Part shown: positions 1 through 11,217 of the stretch, one piece after another
Position numbering within the stretch: the stretch's first letter is position 1
How the letters are laid out: every line of letters starts with the position of its first letter
Source of the DNA: Brachypterus glaber
Taxonomy: Eukaryota > Arthropoda > Insecta > Coleoptera > Kateretidae
DNA length: 64,000 nucleotides
Direction: 5' to 3'
NCBI GenBank assembly: GCA_958510825.1
Contig: OY294044.1
Coordinates: 80,832,895-80,896,894 of the forward strand
The notes under the pieces: generated by a model
Told to the model about the DNA's origin: nothing
What the model saw: the letters and a program-made list of their open reading frames with translations, nothing else
The model's database searches: none
Program-made: the position numbers and the translations under genes

Positions 1-543
1 TGTCCCATATTGTTTAGGGATGAAACATATGTAGCCAGTCGAAATAGAAATATAATTATTTAAAACATTGTGGAGAAGACTTTAAGTTTTGTTTTATTTT
101 TTGAAATATTAACCTTAAATTATCTTTTAGATAAAATCTACTTAAATTTCACATCATATTCCAACATTAAATGCTATTACTTCATAACTTTTTAAGGGTG
201 AACGGTAAACCGTATCGAAGGCACTATTTAAATGAAAGCATATAGCTATAACAAAATTTCTCACATTTAAAGCATTCGGCTGAGCGGTCATTCCCCAAAA
301 GCGTTTCATAACACTGATAAAATTGATAAAATTGTACAATTGTTTAGCAATTACTTTAAAGCCTTTTTAAACAATTTTGATAAAAAAGTAGGAGCAAGTA
401 AGAGTGAAGAGCATTTTTTTCACGAATTACATGTAAAACCGCTTACTTCTAGAGGATCTGAAAAAATCGGTGTGTGGGTTCCAACTATTACTTTTTGTGA
501 ATTAGTGCAAAATCCAAACCAAAGTAGTATATTCTATAACTAG
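1..543. other. AT-rich non-coding DNA
   Basis: No gene seen. Only short chance reading frames with low-complexity composition; no recognisable motif or repeat boundary. Confidence 0.5.
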
Positions 544-639
544 TATGGAATAGACAATATTCCGCGCGAGCGGAAAGTTTGTCATACGAGCCGGCAGGCG
601 AGTATGACGGTCCCGCGAGCGCGGAATGACTATTCCATA
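544..639. repeat. GC-rich imperfect hairpin (CG-rich head of a repeat family)
   Basis: TATGGAATAG at 544-553 pairs with CTATTCCATA at 630-639, and ATTCCGCGC/GCGCGGAAT extends the stem with small internal bulges. The loop carries GTCATAC...GTATGAC around GAGCCGGCAGGCGAG. The layout resembles the heads of the repeats at 49928 and 35612, which also have a stem with GAGCCG..AGGCGAGT in the loop. The flanks AGTATA/TATACT pair weakly outside the stem. Likely a short non-autonomous element or the end of one; no protein. Confidence 0.6.
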
Positions 640-2389
640 CGTGTTGTAAACTATACTTTTTCTTCGACTGCAAATATGGTTTTAAACTGCGTACAAGGTT
701 AAAAACCACGTTTTTTGTGACTCGACATTGTAAATGCAATAAAACACATATTTTTAAATAAAGCAATTAATTTTATTTAATAATTTTATCAAATCAGTAC
801 TTAAAAAAGATTTTTGTTTAATTTTAGCACATATTTACAAATTATAATGTAAAAATTGAAGGTTATGTCAGATTGATGTGACAGATATTAGGTTTAAATA
901 TTTAAAAATAGATGGAGCAGTTTTAATTTTTTGAACTAATTTGATAAAAAACTGGTCAAATATTAAATAAAACTAATAATGTAATATGTAATTTTTACGC
1001 AAAACTTTAAATTGCATTAAATTTCAATTCAATATTTTAAGGTAAAATATATATATTTTTGCTAATTTTGCTACAGTTTTCTTTACTTTTATAAACAAGA
1101 AATGGCACTACATGTGCTTATTCTAACACTTGATACGGAATATTCATACCGTATCTAGAGCTAGAATGGATTCATTCTGTGTTTGAAAAGTGTGTGTATT
1201 TGTTTACATTCTAAAGCAGTCGTAGAAAAAAACTCTTCTACCTGTAAAAGTACGAAGAGAATTATAACATCTAAGAGTGAATCACTTCACTTGAATGATT
1301 TTGAAATATTTAATACTAGAAAAAGTATTGTCCTAATTATTAGCTATATTATTTTACTTCTATCAAGTCATGCTCCACAGAAGTTGATATTTTATTTTGT
1401 TTTGCGTGTTTTTTAAATCATAGAATTGTGCAGGTCACTTAACAAGTGTGCCTTTACTTAAGGTGTTGGTACAAAAAGTAATCCTATCCCATTTTGCCTT
1501 TCCCATCTAAACTGAGTTAATGATAAGTTTCCATCTGCTATCTTAGCGAACTCTTCAATTTCAATAAGATTTGTGCACCCTACCTCCTTTGTCAGTTGCG
1601 AGCAGTATTTTAGGTCCACCTTTCTTCTAACTCAGAGCTCGCTCTCCAAAATATTTTAGTATATATGGTATTTTAGTTAAAACTTCAGGGCCGATTGCTC
1701 AAAAACTAGGAGATAATTTAGATCTATAAAACGCATAGTTAGTATATATAAGTATAATGTTTGACTATATTTTGTCATAAACTAGACCCCGCAATGTCCC
1801 ATGACATAGGCGTCGAAAAAATATTTTAAAGTGTCGCGACGCCTATAAGGCTTTTCGTTTTAGTTACTAAAGTTTTGGTCATACGTTTGTTGAACCAATT
1901 GGTAGTAAAATCTGTCACCGTGCTTTGTGAGTGGTTATAGCGTTTTGGTTATTATCACTATCCGTGACAGAAAAAAGTAGAAATCAGTTTTTTTAATGTA
2001 ATATAGTTTATTTCTTCTTCTACTTTTAATAATAAATAAGCTGTATGCAATAGCAGTTTTTATTGGTTTTTGCAATAGGCAACGTCGATTGTCAATAAAT
2101 GACGGTTCTTATACATAACCTCAAATAATATGCCCTGTCATATAATGAGCAACTCACCGTCAAGATGTTATGTATATCTAAGACAGGATAGCCTTATTTT
2201 TTCTTTGCATGAAAATTACTGTCAAACATGACGTAACCCAATATTAAGAGTCCAATTTAAATTTAATTTTAAATTTCTTCTATAGCACCACATCTCAAAG
2301 GACTCATTTTTTTGCTTAATTAAAACTACATATCCATCAAATTGATACCCTTCTCTTTTTAGAAGTCGTTTCGTTAAAAATTAACGTAG
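640..2389. other. Non-coding stretch with small hairpins
   Basis: No gene recognised. ATAGGCGTCG and CGACGCCTAT pair at 1806-1846, and CTGTCAC/GTGACAG pair around 1911-1971. The 1195-1255 stretch (TTCTAAAGCAGTCGTAGAAA) is weakly similar to 15690-15760, suggesting an old dispersed repeat. Confidence 0.45.
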
Positions 2390-2793
2390 TGCATTCAGGC
2401 CGTAGCTATGGGGGGGAGCCACCCCCCCCCACCTATCTTCAAATCTAAAAAGTTGCATATTTCATGGATTCAAAATACAAAAGTTGCATATTTCACGACA
2501 AAAAAGTTGCATATTTTATGTATCCAAATAAAAATTTGCATATTTCACCAAAGGGTGGGACCTTTTTTTTAGTCATTAACTTTTTGTATCAAAGAAAAAA
2601 GGAAAAAAGTTGCATATTTCATAGATTCATACAAAAGTTGCATAATTCACTTTCACTAAAGGGTGGGACCTTTTTTTTTAATCATTAACTTTTTGTTTTG
2701 TCGGAGAAAAAAGTTACATTTTTAGGCTAAAAAAAGTTGAAATTTTTGACCTCCCCCCCCCCCAAAAAAAAATATTCTTCGCTACGGTGCATT
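2390..2793. mobile_element. Minisatellite-bearing element with CCGTAGC ends
   Basis: The inverted ends CCGTAGC (2400-2406) and GCTACGG (2781-2787) are each followed inward by G or C runs. The interior is a degenerate direct repeat of AAAAGTTGCATATTTCA, with a higher-order unit that includes AAAGGGTGGGACC, seen twice. TGCATT occurs just outside both ends and may be a target duplication. Superfamily unknown; boundaries are approximate. Confidence 0.5.
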
Positions 2794-3263
2794 GCTGATA
2801 CAAAATTGTGTTTGGATTGTCATAATACGACGAATATTGTTTAACATAATTTTAAATAATATTTTCATAAAAATCCAATAACCTTATTAAATGTCATTAG
2901 TGTGTGTCAATAACATTAAAAACACAAGAAAACATCGTGCTTGACGAAATATAAAGAAGGCTATGTGAATCGGCACTAAACGAACGACCTCAAGCACTCA
3001 GCTGTTTTCCTTTCCAAGGCACTCTGGTGATACGTGAACTGGTCACGGCGTATCTATAAACAACAGTTTTGCCCACGTGGTTATTCTATCTCCTTATACG
3101 ATTAGTAATGGTTTTTTAAACACTTTAAAGGTATTTGATTACAAACAAATATTCTACTTTGTTAGATATACCACGTGTTTTTCCGACAGCAAAGCAGATT
3201 AGTATTTAAGATACTTATATCGTAGGTAAGAAACAATTCGGATCATGCATTTGTTTGCAGTAT
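2794..3263. other. Non-coding DNA
   Basis: Nothing recognised. Less repetitive than its surroundings, with no coherent reading frame. Confidence 0.4.
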
Positions 3264-3362
3264 TTAACACGTTAAGCGCCAAGCGATACCGGTGTCTGCC
3301 ATTGCCCTGTAAAGGGCATTTGATGCAGACACCGGTGTCTGCTGTGGCGCTTAACGTGTTAA
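3264..3362. mobile_element. piggyBac-like MITE (99 bp)
   Basis: Almost entirely palindromic, bounded by TTAA on both sides. The ends read TTAACACGTTAAGCGCC and GGCGCTTAACGTGTTAA, followed inward by ACCGGTGTCTGC/GCAGACACCGGT. A TTAA target plus CAC-type termini are hallmarks of piggyBac transposons, so this looks like a non-autonomous derivative. No coding capacity; the ORF read across it is a by-product of the palindrome. Confidence 0.7.
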
Positions 3363-3968
3363 AAAGTAATGAAAATCATATTTTAGACGGCCATACTAAA
3401 TACTTGTATTTAATGGAGCTCATATGAAGATTAATTTGCATGTACCAAAAGTAAAACTAAAGATATTTCCATCCCAAAAAAATCAAATTCTAATGACTGT
3501 CATTCAGTTTATTTAATAATTTAAAAAGTTTGATTGTCCAACTTTATGTAATAATAAAACTTTATAAGATGATGTTTTTAAAACTCTTTTAAACTATTTA
3601 TCAAAGTTAATATGTAGTTAAAAATTTAAACTTACTTACTACTTAGTTCCTTAAAAATTTTTTAGTTAGTGTTTTTTTTTAAGTTACTTCTTGTTTTCCT
3701 AATTATATTAATCATTAAAATACAAATTTCTATAACCTAGGTGCTTGATTTAAGTTAAAACGTGTGTGAGAGTTTATTTCTTTTCGGTCTGACAATTAAA
3801 AGCTATTGACCCCTTATAATATACACTGAAGATGACTCAGACAATTACATATGCGATATCTGTCTGGGCTTTTCACATGACCTAAGATTGTGTTTATCTT
3901 CACAAAAAATGATGCTCTTTGACTTTTTTCGATCAAAATTAAGAAATCCCTCGAAAGGAACACCCTAA
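3363..3968. other. Non-coding DNA
   Basis: AT-rich, with no gene, palindrome or repeat that I can delimit. Confidence 0.4.
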
Positions 3969-4000
3969 TAGACTAAGATCTGGCGGCCGCGAGTGATAGT

Positions 4001-5208
4001 GATAGTACCTCCAGCTGGAATTTTGTGAGGTGGATGGGGGGAGCATCAGGAAGTGTCATCTGCAAGGATTTTGCTCAAAACCGGTACAAATGACACGTCT
4101 GACGACTCAAACATACAAAAAAATCCTGAAAAAAAATTATCGTACTTCGGCTGAAAATTTGCATGTTACCTGTTTGAAGGTCACCGATGATGTACGTAAA
4201 TCGTCAGACGGCTAGGTCGGTTCAAAAGGGGTGTCAGACGTCCTCAAAGTTATAATTTTATTGTCGAATTTTTTTTTGTTACCTCCGTCTGACCTTTTAA
4301 CATATTACCTCAGAGACCATTCTGAGCAAATATAATCGTCAGCCAAAAATACCGGGGACTTTGCCCCTCTGCAGTGCACAGTGGTCCCAGAAAAAAAAAG
4401 TGACAAAAGTCTGCTTTTTTGCATAGGGCCATTTTTTGCACCGCTGATTAAGAAAAAAAATAGTGAAAATTTTTTTAAAACTTTTTTGTGGCATTAGGGT
4501 GGTTCAATTTTTTTTATAAATGTCCGGTTTAGCTGAATCTTGGCATAAAGGCTTCTTTTAATAATATTAATACAAAACTTAAAATTCAAAATGGCGCAAT
4601 AAATATGGCCGATTTCTTTTTAAAATTTTGCCAAACGAAAATAAGGCACAAAACAAACAAAATTTGAGAGATTCAACCCAATATTTTATGGGTTATTTTG
4701 CTTATATACACTACTAATTACTGTAAAAATTTCATGATTTTCTACTGGCTAGTTTTTTTTTTAAATTTAATTTTGAAAAAAAAAAATATTAAAAAATTGG
4801 CAAAATATAAGTCATTTTTCTATTCTATTCATTCATCAAAATTACCTTTAAAAATAATTATAGATTTACGAAGAAAAACTATTTAGTCCCATACATAATT
4901 TATTTTGAATATTTAAAAAAGAAAAATCATCAGACGGGGGTAACAAAAGAAATTCGACAATAAAATTACAACTTTGAGGGCGTCTGACACCCCTTTTGAA
5001 CCGACCTAGCCGTCTGATGATTTACATACATCATCTGTGACCTGCAAACAGGTAACATGCAAATTTTCAGCCAGATGAACGATCTTTTTTTCAGGATGTG
5101 TGAGTCGTCTGATGTGTCCTTTGTACCGGTTTTGAGCAAAATCCTTGGAGATGACACTTCCTGATGCTCCCCCAACCACGTCACAAATTTCCAGCCGGAG
5201 GTACTATC
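4001..5208. mobile_element. Foldback-type element with arms of about 290 bp
   Basis: The left arm (4001-4292) starts GATAGTACCTCC and the right arm (4930-5208) ends GGAGGTACTATC. The arms align along their length, including CAAAACCGGTACAAATGACA, TTGCATGTTACCTGTTTG and the AGACGGCTAGGTCGGTTCAA block. Divergence between arms is moderate, so the copy is not recent. The spacer holds T/A-rich DNA with GTGGTCCCAGAAAAAAAAAG and TAGGGTGGTTC. No protein. Confidence 0.7.
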
Positions 5209-5232
5209 ATAGTACCTAGTACATAGTACATA

Positions 5233-5852
5233 GTACAGTTGATTTCAACAAAACTGGAAAAGTGGGGTTAAGTAAAATTTCATGTTTTCCATAAAATTCA
5301 GTTGTGTAAATGTGGATTATTTAAATGGGGTTATGCCTGTTTAAAAAATAAGGTTAGTTTAACCATGTCAAAAATCATATGATATTCTATGCATTTGTGT
5401 TTAGTAAACACTATTTGGATTTTGAAGCGTATCTCTATTGTTAATTACTGTATTTCTGCTCTAAAATATCCCTATTCTAAAATGTCTATTATTAAATCCC
5501 CTTATCAATATATTTTGTATCTAATAAACTTGTTTTAAATACCTTTATTTTTAAAAAACACTACTAGTATATTGGTCTCCTACAACTAGGTATTCCTCAT
5601 AGTTCCTTAATTTAAAAATTATAATTATGGGTTTTACACCAGTATTCTTCGAGTATTCTTGTTTTTCTGCTTTATCTCTCCTAATTTTAAAAAAATACAC
5701 CAACATTTTTTGACTTTGACATTGATGTGGCAATAACAATATTGACACTAAATTTATTAAAAGGTAAACAAATATTTGTCAAATGAAAGATAGTTCACAA
5801 TGTAATATTTTTTATAACCCCACTTTTCCAGTTTTGTTGAAATGAACTGTAC
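5233..5852. mobile_element. MITE with terminal inverted repeats of about 38 bp
   Basis: The left end GTACAGTTGATTTCAACAAA continues into ACTGGAAAAGTGGGGTTA. The right end mirrors it: TAACCCCACTTTTCCAGT, then TTTGTTGAAATGAACTGTAC, with a few mismatches. The 620-bp unit is AT-rich inside and non-coding. It ends directly against the right terminus of the larger 3971-5875 element. Confidence 0.7.
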
Positions 5853-5875
5853 CTCGCGGCCGCTAGCTCTTAGTC

Positions 5876-6556
5876 TATAAACTAAACCTCTCTTTTTAGC
5901 GTTTAAACTTTGTTTTTGTAGTTTTTACCCATGAGTGATGTAGGTAGGAGGTTTTTGAGTTATCGGAAAATTACCAGATCTAATTTCTAATTTTTGATAA
6001 CCATTTATTGGACGTTTCAACCCGGGGGTTGGGTCGTTTTCAACAATTAGCTAAAACATTTAAATAAATAATAAATAAACTTTGGCTTAACTTTTTCTCT
6101 CCTCGGGTCATTTAAAGTATCATTTGGTATAAGCTTAACGAATTCTACTAATAAACAAAAAGGTTTTAAAGGTCCAGACCACAGGCTGACATCGATGACA
6201 AAACAATGAAATTACCATTACATTTTGGGTTTAGTACCAAAGCAAAGAAAAAAAAGTTTGAAAGCAATTACATTTTGCATTACCACCCATATTTAACTAA
6301 CGGTATGTATAACTATAATCGTATAACCGCAGCTATTAAAACATAAATTCATGTTTTATTTATTTACTGCATAAACAATAGATGTTCACTTAAAATATTT
6401 TATTAGTTGTATCTCATAACTTTACCGTTGCTTTAGGTCATAAAAAATATACAGCGAAGACAAAATAATATTTTCTTCTGAAGAAATCTTTGGTTTTACG
6501 AGACGAGAGAAAATTTTTGTCTTAAATACTAGTCAACAATAAATTTGATAATATTA
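5876..6556. other. Non-coding DNA
   Basis: No gene seen; mixed AT-rich sequence leading into the repeat chain that begins near 6557. Confidence 0.4.
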
Positions 6557-7470
6557 AAATATTATACATACTATATACTTTATTGGTACAAAAATTAGGT
6601 TCGGTAATGTTTTGTAATAAATTAGCGATTCAAACGAATTAATTTGATTTTAACAAAGAAAACCTTTAAAAATAACATTGTTTAAATTACTTAAAATGTA
6701 TCGTCTTCGTCCATTTTTTCGAACTGACGTTTGTGTGAACCATATTAGAAAACAACTGAAATCGCGATAGCCGTAAAACTGACTTTTCGTACGACCTAGT
6801 GTACACGAAATAAAGAAAAATGCATGTTCACTATATATTCTCGTTACGATATTTTTCTCTCGCACGAGTACATAGTGCATATTTGAATAAAATGACAACT
6901 ATGCACACTCATTTATCCAAACGATTACACATAGCTTTCATTTTGACAAAAGTCATATGACGTTTATAAAATTTTGAAATGTTAATATTAATTCAATTCA
7001 ATTTATTAAATAAACACAGGCAATTTTTTAAAATATACATTTTTAAAGAGTCCAGAAAAATGTTGTTCGCAATGTGCACTCGAATGATTTTTTGGCTTCG
7101 CTTCGCGTCGTCAAAAAACTTTATTCTCGTGCACTAAGGACCAAAGTCGCTTACTCGTTACGAAAACTACTATTTCGCAATTCACAGGAATCTGGATTAA
7201 ATTACGAAAATAAAACACCCGATTTTAGACGCATGGTTTTTAATTTAAATTTTATCTACCCACCTAAATTATGATTGGTCGTGCAAAAATAGTGTATATA
7301 CATCAGGACTAAACGTGGCTGTTTTAGTCCCTTGCATTTCTGTCTCTCTCGCTCACTCAGGAAACACTCATGCAGCAGGACTAAAACAGCCAGTTTGGAG
7401 TCTATTTTGCAAGACCAACTTGCCGTTTTTTTCTCTAGGGAAAACAATCACGGCGACCTTGATAATATTA
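6557..7470. repeat. Dispersed repeat R1, copy 1 (with an internal insertion)
   Basis: Starts AAATATTATACATAC and shares blocks with copies at 8245 and 9233: AGCGATTCAAACGAATT, TCGTCTTCGTCCATTTTTTCG, ATCGCGATAGCCGT, GGTCGTGCAAAAATAGTG and AGGACTAAACGTGGCT. About 370 bp at roughly 6795-7165 is absent from copy 2 at the same point (after ACTGACTTTTCG), so it is probably a later insertion. A hairpin at about 7272-7430 pairs GGACTAAACGTGGCTGTTTTAGTCC with AGGACTAAAACAGCC. Non-coding. Confidence 0.6.
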
Positions 7471-8250
7471 TAGTATATTACATAACTAGTTTAGAAAGTG
7501 AGGAAACACCACGAGTTTATGAAATACACTTTCCAACGAGTTATGTACACTATTTTTCCTACGATCCCGAAAAAATCTGAAGTTTCTTATTTTAAAATGA
7601 TCTAAGTTTTATTAATTTTTAAGAAAAGCAAAGCACAAAATAATTATAAAGAGCATAAAAATTTATATATGTAGGTATGTCAAACAGGAAATATGATTTT
7701 CATTTAGCTTTAGTTTTCTGTGTTATATATTTAATAAAATACATACCTGTTTAATGGGTTGCCTATTCTTAAATAAATGCAAACTTGAGTTTACTTATTA
7801 AATTAGATTTATGTGGTTATGCTGCCATATAAGACACTAAAATTGTACTGTTTTACATTTCATAAGAAAAATACTGTGTATTTTGATATTTTTTGTGTAA
7901 TGTAATAAAAAATTAAGTAATTTTTATAAGATCTAGACAGTAATGGTCAAAATAGTAACTTTATAACTATAGTTTCTATTTTTGACATGAAAAACAGAAA
8001 TATTTGGATTAAAACACTTAAAAGATATAAAAGGCTGTGTTGGAAAATGGTTAATAAAACAAGGTGAATAAAATTTGTAGAATCTACGAGGTAAATATCC
8101 AAATAAAATTAGGCATACCTTCATACATAAATATCACACGAGTGTGATATAAAAATATCTAATAACTACTAACTAGTGCAACATGAGGCGTTTTTAAAGA
8201 ACAAAAGAGTGTGCTAAATGTCATTTTCATAGAGGATTATAGGAAAAAAT
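7471..8250 (+). repeat. Dispersed repeat R2, copy 1
   Basis: Shorter copy of the element seen at 49928-50823 (+) and 34783-35612 (-). Shared blocks include GTATATTACATAACTAGT, CTTTCCAACGAGTTATGTAC, TTTTCCTACGATC, GGGTTGCCTA, ACAAAAGAGTGTG and the 3' block TTTTCATAG..GATTATAGGAAAAA. Its CG-rich head lacks part of the stem present in the other copies. It runs directly into R1 copy 2. Confidence 0.6.
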
Positions 8251-8775
8251 ATTATACATACTAAAAATGTTCTTTACTGGTATATACAAAAATTGGGTTT
8301 GGCGATGTTTTTAAATAAGCGATTCAAACGAATTTATTTGATTTTAAGAAAGAAAACCTTTAAAATAACATCGTTTAAATTATTTAAAATTTATCGTCTT
8401 CGCCCATGTTTTCGAACTAACCTTTGTTTCAACCTTAAAAAACCATTGAAATCGCGATAGCCGTGAAACTGACTTTTCGCGATTTACAGGTATCTTGAAT
8501 AAATTACGAAAATAAAACACCCTATTTTATAATTTTATCTACCTACCTAAATTATGTTTGGTCGTGCAAAAAATAGTGTATATATCTCAGGACTAAACGT
8601 GGCTAAGGAAACACACATGCAGCGATACTCAAACAGCCAGTTTAGTCCCTTGGTATAACTATAAATAACTATTTTGCACGACCAAGAATAAAACTTAATT
8701 TTACGATTTTGTTTGAGGGATTAAGCTTGCAGTTTTTCTCCCTAGGGAAAAAAATCACGGCAACCTTGATAATAG
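8245..8775. repeat. Dispersed repeat R1, copy 2
   Basis: Same order of blocks as copy 1 without the insertion: ATTCAAACGAATTTATTTGA, TCGTCTTCGCCCATGTTTTC, ATCGCGATAGCCGTGAAACT, GGTCGTGCAAAAAATAGTG, AGGACTAAACGTGGCT and CCCTAGGGAAAAAAATCACG. Followed directly by a partial 229-bp-family MITE. Confidence 0.6.
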
Positions 8776-8872
8776 TATTAATACTTTAGAAAACTCGCCG
8801 CAAGCGACTCGTTCTCTAAAGTTGTACTCGTGCGCTAAAAACGTATATTATGAAACTAGTACTTTATACAAT
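8767..8872. mobile_element. Truncated copy of the 229-bp MITE family
   Basis: Contains ACTTTAGAAAACTCGCCGC, AAGCGACTCGTT, TGTACTCGTGCGCTAAAAAC and ATGAAACTAGTACTTTA, the core of the palindromic MITE found complete at 59502, 60285 and 61043. The TATGAAGCTGAAGTTTGC outer arms are missing. Confidence 0.65.
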
Positions 8873-9001
8873 TTTTTTATTTTGCTCTAAAATATTTTAA
8901 AAAACTTACATTTGATTTGATGACTGATTTAGGGATTTTTGTTTCGGATTGGCATTACTGTTTTCGCCATGTTTAAAATTCTAAGAACACATTACATTTT
9001 G

Positions 9002-9086
9002 ATATATGAAAATGTTACGCCGCGTTACATGGGGGGGGGGTCAAAAATGGCCAAATTTTGCGTTACGTAATACTTGAACGCTCCCT
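9002..9086 (-). mobile_element. Truncated TTACGTAACGC-type MITE
   Basis: Matches the right part of the complete copy at 36028-36173: AAAATG.TACGC, a G run with GTCAAAAATGGCC, then TTTTGCGTTACGTAATACTT and GAACGCTCCCT. The left terminus is missing. Confidence 0.6.
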
Positions 9087-9232
9087 AACTACTAATTAGG
9101 TCGTAGGAAATAGTATATTTCTAACCTAATAAGAAAATAAAACATGAAACTTGAGAGATGCAATTTGGCCGAGACTAAAATGATAGATTTTTATAATGCA
9201 TAAAAAGAACGTTTTTCTGTATGCTTGTGAAG

Positions 9233-9600
9233 AAAATATTATACATAATTTGTGCTTTTCTGGTACAAACATTAGGTTTGGTGATTTTCTGTAACCAATA
9301 GGCGAATCAAGCGAATTTATTTAATTTTAAAGAAGAAACCCTTTAAAAATGCATTGTTTGAATTACTTAAAATTTGTCGCCGTTGTCCATTTTTTCAAAC
9401 TAAAATTTGTGTTAATAATATTAAAAAACAATTTAAATCGCGATAGCCGTGAAACTAACACTTCGCGATTCACAGCGATTTATGCATGATTTTTGATTTT
9501 TTTTATTTTAAATTATGTTTGGTCGTGCAAAAAATTGTGTATATACCCTAGGAATAAACGTGGCTATTTTAGTCCCTTGGTATATAAATATTTCTTTCTG
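9233..9600. repeat. Dispersed repeat R1, copy 3 (truncated)
   Basis: Retains AAATATTATACATAA, AATCAAGCGAATTTATTTAA, ATCGCGATAGCCGTGAAACT, TTATGTTTGGTCGTGCAAAA and ACGTGGCTATTTTAGTCCCT, then diverges. The 120-residue frame that starts inside it (9515) is a chance frame. Confidence 0.6.
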
Positions 9601-10897
9601 TTGCTTAAGTTATATTGAACGAGATATGAGCTGTCCATTGGGTCCATGCACAAATTACTTAACACTTTTTAGGCATTTTCAGACCCCTCTTAAGAGTCAA
9701 TCGGATAATTCCTTCTTGTGCTTAAAAAAACGTGACATCGGAAGGACGAACGGAAATATTTTTTTGTTTTTTCATAAAATACATTTGTATCCAAGCATTT
9801 TTTATCTAGAAGTTTTTTGGACTACCTGTTTTCCTCGGTCTCGCCAGTCACCATTCTTTCATCTGGCCATTTTATAAACAGCTGTTTTTTTTTTGCTTGC
9901 GAGTTTATGCCTTTCAATCAATATGAATATCTCTAAAAAGTCGGTTCTTCTAATGTTGCTGAATTATCAAGCGGAAGAAGAGAATCTCATCCTCTTATTG
10001 ATATTACATGATTAAGAAATTACTGCTGTCAACAAAATCATACTTTCCCCTATAGCCCTAGGTTCATTAAAATCAAAAACAAAACAAAATAAAAAAAATA
10101 AATTAAAAAAAATCAAGTTTTTCTAAAAAAAAAAGTTTCCTTTTTCGTAAAACGAAAAAATGTATTTGAAAAAAATTGTTTTTACCTGATTTTACCCCCT
10201 TACCCCAATCCGATTTTTACCAAAAACAATCCCAGCCTAGAACTTTGGATAATCAACCTATGGTCCAAATTTGAAGTCTTTAAGCCGAAGCGTTCTTGAG
10301 TTATCGTGAACACAAATTTCCCGGACACACGACAGACCGACAGACTTTTTTGGATATAAAACGTCCGGAAACGTAAAAAAAGCAATAAACATTTTTTTAG
10401 TCGTCAGCGACTGCGACTTTTGGAGGAAACCGTAGCTTTAGAAAATCACGATATGTACACTGATCAATTAAAACGTTTTTTTTTTTATTAAAATAAAGTT
10501 TCTACAATGAACTGGTTTATTCCCGGAAAACTTTATCTAGGCTAGTTGGTAATTACTTTTAAAGAAAAATTTACTACTGAACCTTAAGATGATTGTGTTT
10601 TTTTGCTGTTGCTATTATAACACGGTGTTTTTTTGCAAATTTTAACTTTTTGTTTCCGACCTCTGATTTTTTTTTTATAAATTGATTAAACACACCATAA
10701 GAAGCAATTTTGGCAAATATAAAAAAATCGACCGGATCGATCGTTTTTTTTACGTTTTTTTCCAATTTATAATAGTTCATAGGACGTGCCTGTAAATAGA
10801 AATATATATTTTATATATAGTAGTAAAATTATTAGTTATACTTACTACATTACAAAAAGCCGCCCAACGTCAAAGGTCGTATATTTGTTTTCTAATA
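9601..10897. other. Non-coding DNA with a diverged dispersed repeat
   Basis: No gene. The stretch 10199-10375 (TTACCAAAAACAATCCC, CGTTCTTGAGTTATCGTG, TTTCCCGGACA) is a diverged copy of 60680-60840, whose inverted counterpart is at about 62200-62360. Confidence 0.5.
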
Positions 10898-11217
10898 TTG
10901 TTTTAGGGTGAAGTCGAGCGAAATTAATTTTTTTTTTTGCATTTTTGGATTTGAAATGTCATGAAACGTCGAGAAAATGTGAAAAAAGTGGGTGTTAAAA
11001 AATATTGGTTTGTCTGTTTTCTCTCTTTAAACCTTGTAACTTTTAAATTAATTGTTGTTGTTTTAGGGTGAAGTCGAGCGAAATTTCAATTTTTTTTTTG
11101 CATTTTTGGATTTGAAATGTCATGGTTTCGAGAAAATGTAAAAAAATGTGTGTGTTAAAAAATATCGGTTTGTCTGTTTTCTCTCTTTAAACCTTGTAAC
11201 TGTTAAACTAAATGTCC
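10898..11217. repeat. 160-bp tandem duplication
   Basis: Two adjacent units begin TTGTTTTAGGGTGAAGTCGA at 10898 and 11058 and share GCATTTTTGGATTTGAAATG, AAAATATYGGTTTGTCTG and TCTCTTTAAACCTTGTAAC. They differ by scattered substitutions and short indels, so the duplication is not very recent. Confidence 0.8.

Larger units (their letters stand above)
3971..5875. mobile_element. Composite element with NotI-site-bearing terminal inverted repeats
   Basis: The left end GACTAAGATCTGGCGGCCGC (3971-3990) matches the reverse complement of the right end GCGGCCGCTAGCTCTTAGTC (5856-5875) at most positions. TA flanks both sides (3969-3970 and 5876-5877), consistent with a TA target duplication. The interior is filled by two smaller inverted-repeat elements (4001-5208 and 5233-5852) placed head to tail with under 30 bp between them. 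No transposase frame is present, so it is non-autonomous. Superfamily is not assignable from what I can see. Confidence 0.6.

Noticed and set aside
3971..5875. Cloning-vector contamination, because of GCGGCCGC sites next to AGATCT
   Set aside because: The sites sit symmetrically in the inverted ends of an AT-rich element with TA flanks; no vector backbone is visible.
9515..9877. 120-residue open frame, the longest outside the retrotransposons
   Set aside because: It starts inside a non-coding repeat copy whose other copies do not keep the frame, and the peptide has no recognisable domain.
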